Position numbers and translations under genes: made by a program
DNA from: an uncultured Clostridia bacterium
GTDB lineage: Bacteria > Bacillota > Clostridia > Christensenellales > Borkfalkiaceae
Assembly: GCA_944330115.1 (NCBI GenBank)
Contig: CALVIN010000003.1
Span: 124,001-188,000, forward strand
Length of the DNA stretch: 64,000 bases
Reading direction: 5' to 3'
The notes under the pieces: model-generated
Seen by the model: only the letters and a program-made list of their open reading frames with translations
The model's database searches: none
What the model was told of the DNA's origin: nothing
Part shown: positions 60,300 to 64,000 of the stretch, one piece after another
How the letters are laid out: every line of letters begins with the position of its first letter
Numbering within the stretch: position 1 is the first letter of the stretch

Positions 60300-60328
60300 A
60301 TTATATATGCCGCGCCGCCATTTGTCAA
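60300..60328 (-). promoter_or_regulatory. Promoter of the S10 operon
   Basis: Minus strand TTGACA, 17 bp, TATAAT: a perfect consensus. It gives a leader of about 240 nt. Confidence 0.88.
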
Positions 60329-61039
60329 GCGTTTGAAAGCAACTTTTTGCGGCGAAACGGCGCTTTTTTTGTCCGTTTTGGCGCCGTTTTGAGTACTTTT
60401 TGAACGATTGGCCGCCCTCCCCCTCCCTCGGCGGAAAAACACACAATATATTGACGAAAGCGGGGCAAAATATTCAATATTTAGGCGGTTTCGGCAAGTT
60501 GCGGCCGGGCATTTGCGCCGGACGGCGGCAGTACAAATATTTTTACATTTTGCTATAATATTTTCTTATACCTGCCATTCGCGCCGCTTTTAACAAATTT
60601 TTGTTGCAAATTAACATTTTTTTACCGTCTGAAGGGGCTGTAAACCAAAAAATTTTTTGTAAAATTTATGTAACTGAAGGGTTCACAAATTTTTTGCGCG
60701 GGCCGCGCGAGGAGCGAAAGATGACGACACTCTGCCGAACATAAGTGGGCGACGGAGGGGCCCCGCTTGCCGTCCCTTTAGGGAAGGTGGCGCAACGAGC
60801 TATGCAGGAGCGACGGAAGGGTTAAATATGTGGCGCTATTGCAAATAATTGCGGCATATGTGCACCTCTTTTGCAATTTACGATAAATAAATCGTGCATA
60901 TATGCGCCTCTTTTAAAAAATACCGATAATTAAGGCATATCCACGGGGCAATGCAAATTGCCTTGCAGATATGCCCAATTTAAAAGTTTAAAAGCCGCGC
61001 GGCAAACAACTGCCGCGCGGCTTTTTCACCGTAATAGTA
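60329..61039. other. Gap with repeat fragments upstream of the S10 promoter
   Basis: No gene. Truncated repeat pieces (TTCACAAATTTTTTGCGCGG at 60680), a compound hairpin GGCATATC ... GATATGCC (60934-60976) and the terminator at 60994. It contains AT-rich patches at 60540-60660. Confidence 0.6.
60994..61021 (-). terminator. Terminator of the G3E GTPase gene
   Basis: GCCGCGCGGCA-AACAAC-TGCCGCGCGGC, with TTTT on both flanks, so it can work on either strand. Confidence 0.8.
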
Positions 61040-61100
61040 CCTCCCCTTTGAGCGGGAGGTGGCGCATACGAGCACCGCGAGTATGTGACGGAGGGGTTTC
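61040..61100 (+). repeat. GAGCAYCGCGA-loop hairpin module, copy D3
   Basis: CATAC-GAGCACCGCGA-GTATG, preceded by ACCTCCCCT ... GGGAGGTGGCG and followed by TGACGGAGGGGTTTC. Ends just before the GTPase stop codon. Confidence 0.7.
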
Positions 61101-61108
61101 ACCCTCAC

Positions 61109-62059
61109 TCAATAGAACGTGGCGACTTCCTGCTCGGGCTTTTGGGCGGGCTCTATCTTTTCGGCGACTATAACCGGGCCCTTGGAGCGGTATACCGAGT
61201 TGTATTCATACATAATTTTGCCCGTGACGGTGAGCCAGTCGCGCGTTTTTACGCCTTCGGCGAGCTTGCCGCAGCGTATGGCAAAGCCGTCGTACGCGAT
61301 ATCGGCCTCGCAGCACGTCATGATATAGCGGCCGAGCACGATGTAACCTGCGGGCACCTTTTTGTTTACCGCCGCCATGCCCTTGAAGCGCACCGTTTTG
61401 CCGATATACTCCTTCAATTTTTCGGATATGTCGCGGTAGAAGAGGGCATAGTCGCAGTCCTCTATCTCTATCACGGGCGCGTTGACGTCGAAAGGCAGCG
61501 GGTCCTCTATATCGTCGAACTCCGCCTTGCCGCCGATGTATTCATACACGATGTCAGGCCGGCGCGAGATGGCGCGCACCACCTTGTGGAACTCCATCTT
61601 GTCGTACTCGCCCTTGAAGCGGTTGAACACCACCATCTGCGTCAAATTGACCTTGTCGAACACGAGCTGGCGCATGTTGCGGTTGTAGTTTAAAAAGGTG
61701 GCTGCGTCGAAGAAGGTCATCATCTGGTTTATCACCCAGTCCTCGGGCATGGCGTCGAAGAAGGCCTGCAGCAGCCAGGTGCCGTTGTATTCGACGAGCA
61801 CTCTGTCGCACTTGTGCTTTTGCGCGAGCGCGGTGAGGTTTTCCTGCGTGAGGTCGGCCTCGCTCTCGAGGTACTCTATGGCGACGTCCTTCACCTTGAA
61901 GAGGTGGGGATCGTACTCCTCCTCTCCCTCCTCGCAGACGAGTACCATGGTCTTTTCGCCGCTCTCCATGCGGGGATCTTCGAGCGTCTCCTGAATGAAT
62001 TTAGTTTTGCCCGACTCTAAAAAGCCGAGGAACATGTAGACTGAAATTTCTTCCGACAC
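61109..62059 (-). CDS. G3E (CobW-like) GTPase with C-terminal TIGR03943/DUF1980-like domain
   Basis: 316 aa. The P-loop is GFLESGKTK (12-20). A P-loop GTPase fold of the COG0523 group runs to about residue 200, but the CxCC metal motif of CobW proteins is absent. The C-terminal ~110 residues (VNKKVPAGYIVLGRYIMTCC; GFAIRCGKLAEGVKTRDWLT; VTGKIMYEYN) fit the TIGR03943/DUF1980 domain, which is found with two-component permeases. A role in delivering or sensing a transition metal at a membrane partner is plausible. It lies 198 bp from a second G3E gene, the two reading the same way. Confidence 0.8.
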   Translation of the reverse strand: MSEEISVYMFLGFLESGKTKFIQETLEDPRMESGEKTMVLVCEEGEEEYDPHLFKVKDVAIEYLESEADLTQENLTALAQKHKCDRVLVEYNGTWLLQAFFDAMPEDWVINQMMTFFDAATFLNYNRNMRQLVFDKVNLTQMVVFNRFKGEYDKMEFHKVVRAISRRPDIVYEYIGGKAEFDDIEDPLPFDVNAPVIEIEDCDYALFYRDISEKLKEYIGKTVRFKGMAAVNKKVPAGYIVLGRYIMTCCEADIAYDGFAIRCGKLAEGVKTRDWLTVTGKIMYEYNSVYRSKGPVIVAEKIEPAQKPEQEVATFY

Positions 62060-62146
62060 GAAAGCTGCTCCTTAAAATAAAAACGCGCAAAAAATATAAA
62101 TTTATTTGCCGTTTTTATAAAAATATTTTATTTATTTTTTTGAGTA

Positions 62147-62180
62147 TTTGCGGCATATTGCCGCGGCAATATGCCGCAAA
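62147..62180 (-). terminator. 34-bp perfect palindrome between the two GTPase genes
   Basis: TTTGCGGCATATTGCC meets its exact complement at a central GC. Its arms share the GGCATATTGCC word of the repeats near 18 kb. It lies in an AT-rich gap after the larger GTPase gene and may act as its terminator. Confidence 0.6.
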
Positions 62181-62257
62181 TACAGTTACTTTTGCGTATA
62201 TTTAAATAATTTATTTTTAAATTATTTTTTAATTTTTTGCACCAATTTATTGCGCAT

Positions 62258-63346
62258 TTAATTTACGCCGAAGAGCTCGGCAAGCTCTTCCTTTTGCAGC
62301 TTGCTGCCTATTACGCACAGCTTGCCGGTGTATGCCGCCGCACCCTCGTGAACGTCGGGCTCGCCGGGGTTGTAGTCGAAGTGCAGCCACTTGCCGTCTT
62401 TGCCGGCAACTATGCCCTTTGCGCGCAGCACGATGCCGTATTCCACCGCGTTGCCCAGCTGCGAGAGTATGGCCTTGAGCTCGTCGGCGGAGTACGTCTT
62501 TGCCGTCTCCGTGCCCCAGCTCTCGAATACCTCGTCGGCATGGTGGTGATGGTGATGACCGCAGCCGCACTCGCCGTCGTGGTGGTGATGCTCGTGTTCG
62601 TGCTCGTCCTCGTCGTCATCATCATGGTCGTGATGGTGGCAGCAATGGCCGTGCTCATGCTCGTCCTCGTCGTCGTCATCCTCGTCGTCATGATCGTGCT
62701 CGTGGCGCTCCATGGCGTCCTTCTTGAGCTGCTCCATCTGGTCGGCGAGGGTGTCGCTGTGCTCCATTGCGGCGAGTATCTCGGCGCCCGAAAGCTGCTG
62801 CCAAGGCGTGGTTACGAGCGTTGCCTTGGTGTTGTGCTCGCGCACAAGCGCTACGGCATTTTTGAGCTTTTCCTCGCCCGCGATATCGGCATGAGTGAAT
62901 ATTATGCAGTTGGCAGTTTCTATCTGGTCGTTGAAAAACTCGCCAAAGTTCTTCATATACATCTTGCACTTGGCGGCGTCGACTATGGCCGTGTAGGTGT
63001 TTATAACGCAGTCCTCAAGTTCGGCGCTGTATACGGCGCGGATGACGTCGGAGAGTTTACCTACGCCCGAGGGCTCGATAAGGATCCTGTCGGGGTGGTA
63101 TTCGGCGCACACCTTTTTGAGTGCCTTTGCGAAGTCGCCCACGAGCGAGCAGCATATGCAGCCCGAGTTGAGTTCGTTTATCTTTATGCCCGCGTCGGCC
63201 AGAAAGCCGCCGTCGATGCCGATGTCGCCGAACTCATTTTCGATGAGCACGAGCTTTTCGCCGGCATACGCCTCTTTTATCAGCTTTTTGATGAGCGTGG
63301 TCTTGCCAGCGCCGAGGAAGCCCGAAAAAATATCTATCTTGGTCAT
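62258..63346 (-). CDS. COG0523 GTPase with His/Asp-rich metal loop
   Basis: 362 aa from ATG 63346 (AAGGAAG upstream). Walker A GFLGAGKTT (9-17), the CxCC motif C63-I-C-C66 and a G4-like THADI are the marks of COG0523 metal-insertion GTPases. A long loop (about 215-270) alternates His with Asp/Glu (EHDHDD, EHEHGHCCHHHDHD, GHHHHHH), which would bind several metal ions; zinc is likely for this family, nickel or cobalt also possible. The C-terminal CobW domain starts near 275. Expression may be controlled by an inverted repeat at its promoter. Confidence 0.88.
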   Translation of the reverse strand: MTKIDIFSGFLGAGKTTLIKKLIKEAYAGEKLVLIENEFGDIGIDGGFLADAGIKINELNSGCICCSLVGDFAKALKKVCAEYHPDRILIEPSGVGKLSDVIRAVYSAELEDCVINTYTAIVDAAKCKMYMKNFGEFFNDQIETANCIIFTHADIAGEEKLKNAVALVREHNTKATLVTTPWQQLSGAEILAAMEHSDTLADQMEQLKKDAMERHEHDHDDEDDDDEDEHEHGHCCHHHDHDDDDEDEHEHEHHHHDGECGCGHHHHHHADEVFESWGTETAKTYSADELKAILSQLGNAVEYGIVLRAKGIVAGKDGKWLHFDYNPGEPDVHEGAAAYTGKLCVIGSKLQKEELAELFGVN

Positions 63347-63388
63347 GTAAATCACTTCCTTAAAAAGTTTTATTTTATTCCGTACAGT

Positions 63389-63417
63389 ATTATATAAACC
63401 TTTATATAAAAAAGCAA
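63389..63417 (-). promoter_or_regulatory. Promoter of the COG0523 gene with overlapping inverted repeat
   Basis: Minus strand TTGCTT, 17 bp, TATAAT. The 9-bp-arm inverted repeat TTATATAAA-CC-TTTATATAA (63390-63409) overlaps the -10 and spacer. This is a plausible Zur- or other metalloregulator site; it does not match the Bacillus Zur box. Confidence 0.5.
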
Positions 63418-63557
63418 ACCGCACTTAAAAAAATTTTTAATTTTAAGGTATTGTGTCCGCACCGCGCCGCCATTTGAAGCGGAAAAGCGGCTGCGCCGCG
63501 TGAAACCCCTCCTTTAATTCCGTCTTGCAGTGCGTGCGGTAAATAAACCGCACTGCG

Positions 63558-63655
63558 GCGGTCACCGCTCGCGCGCTGACATATGCGCTCGCTCATCTCA
63601 CTGCGGCACGCACAGCGGGTGTCCGCTGTGCTATGAAATGCCTCGCTCGTCCCTC
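63558..63655 (+). repeat. GTGT-loop hairpin module, copy C6
   Basis: CACAGCGG-GTGT-CCGCTGTG with CTATGAAATGCCTCGCTCGT flank, then a GGGGAGG arm. Confidence 0.82.
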
Positions 63656-64000
63656 AAAGGGGAGGTGAATAATAAGGTGAAAATGCCGTGCGCAAAACGC
63701 ACGGCATTAAACTTTTCAAAATAAATAATGGCGCGAGGCTGAATTTATTTCAGCCGTTAAGCGCAACGAATTTACGCCGCCATTTTTGAGCGGTGAAACC
63801 CCACCGAGTTTCGCTATGCTCAACCCACCTCCCCTCGAAGGGGAGGTAAGCCGAAGGCGAAAGAGGGGTAATTCAAAACAAATAATGTTTCAAGCAGGGG
63901 TCTCAAGCAATGTAAGGACAACATTGCTTTCGGTCACCGTTCGCGCTTTTGTCTATGCGCTCACTCATCTCATTGCACACGAAAGGCGGGTGTCCGCCTT
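63656..64000. other. Right-end gap with more repeats
   Basis: No gene to the window edge. Contains AATGCCGTGCG-CAAAA-CGCACGGCATT (63682-63708), a GGCTGAA hairpin (63737-63757), ACCTCCCCT-CGA-AGGGGAGGT (63827-63847), and module C7 at 63928-64000 with the GAAAGGCGG / CCGCCTTTC-type stem, cut by the window end. Confidence 0.75.

Noticed and set aside
1-64000. tRNA, rRNA or transposase genes
   Set aside because: I looked for tRNA-like T-arm words and for DDE, HUH or recombinase motifs in the translated frames and found none I could support.

Overview
The window looks like a chromosomal segment of a Clostridia-type member of the Bacillota. The supporting features are a complete S10-spc-alpha ribosomal supercluster in the usual order with a KOW-protein gene between map and infA, zinc-type S14 and L31, an rpmE / DUF1385-PrmC / prfA cluster, a FeoA-FeoA-FeoB-Cys-rich iron operon, and textbook sigma-A promoters. 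Coding DNA is GC-rich with frequent ATA isoleucine codons. An uncultured gut Christensenellales-like lineage would fit, but that is a guess.

Layout. 1-1.4 kb: AT-rich TIR-domain gene. 2.2-4.5 kb: Hsp20, a small anchored protein and an MscS channel. 4.7-7.2 kb: ECF S-component, DUF1893-aldo/keto reductase fusion, an orphan. 7.4-11 kb: HAD phosphatase and P-type Ca2+-like ATPase. 11.8-12.7 kb: ECF sigma factor whose frame is broken exactly at a -1 slippery heptamer, with a possibly decayed anti-sigma gene. 13.4-15.2 kb: AT-rich gene with a TIR domain at each end. 15.6-26 kb: DJ-1-like protein, 23S rRNA methyltransferase, a trpS-led operon, thrC, a P-loop protein, an aminotransferase. 27-31 kb: feo operon and divergent DtxR/MntR-type regulator. 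31.7-36.2 kb: prfA, prmC fusion, rpmE. 36.5-42.9 kb: dehydrogenases, HAD and phosphodiesterase genes, two small membrane proteins. 43.2-60 kb: ribosomal supercluster on the minus strand. 61-63.3 kb: two G3E (COG0523-like) GTPases.

The most striking feature lies between the genes. Intergenic gaps carry mosaics of short, structured, dispersed repeats. The main element (about 180 bp, nine substantial copies) folds into a series of hairpins. Unrelated stem sequences stay perfectly paired from copy to copy, and the loops and spacers are conserved. Two other hairpin modules, and a 123-bp tandem repeat with a distant relative inside the S10 operon, show the same compensatory changes. This is evidence of selection on, or copying of, RNA or DNA structure. 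Some modules are nested inside others. The repeats come very close to translation signals (prfA) and split rpsJ from rplC.

I saw no rRNA, tRNA, CRISPR array or transposase. The two AT-rich TIR genes look horizontally acquired and may be defence genes.
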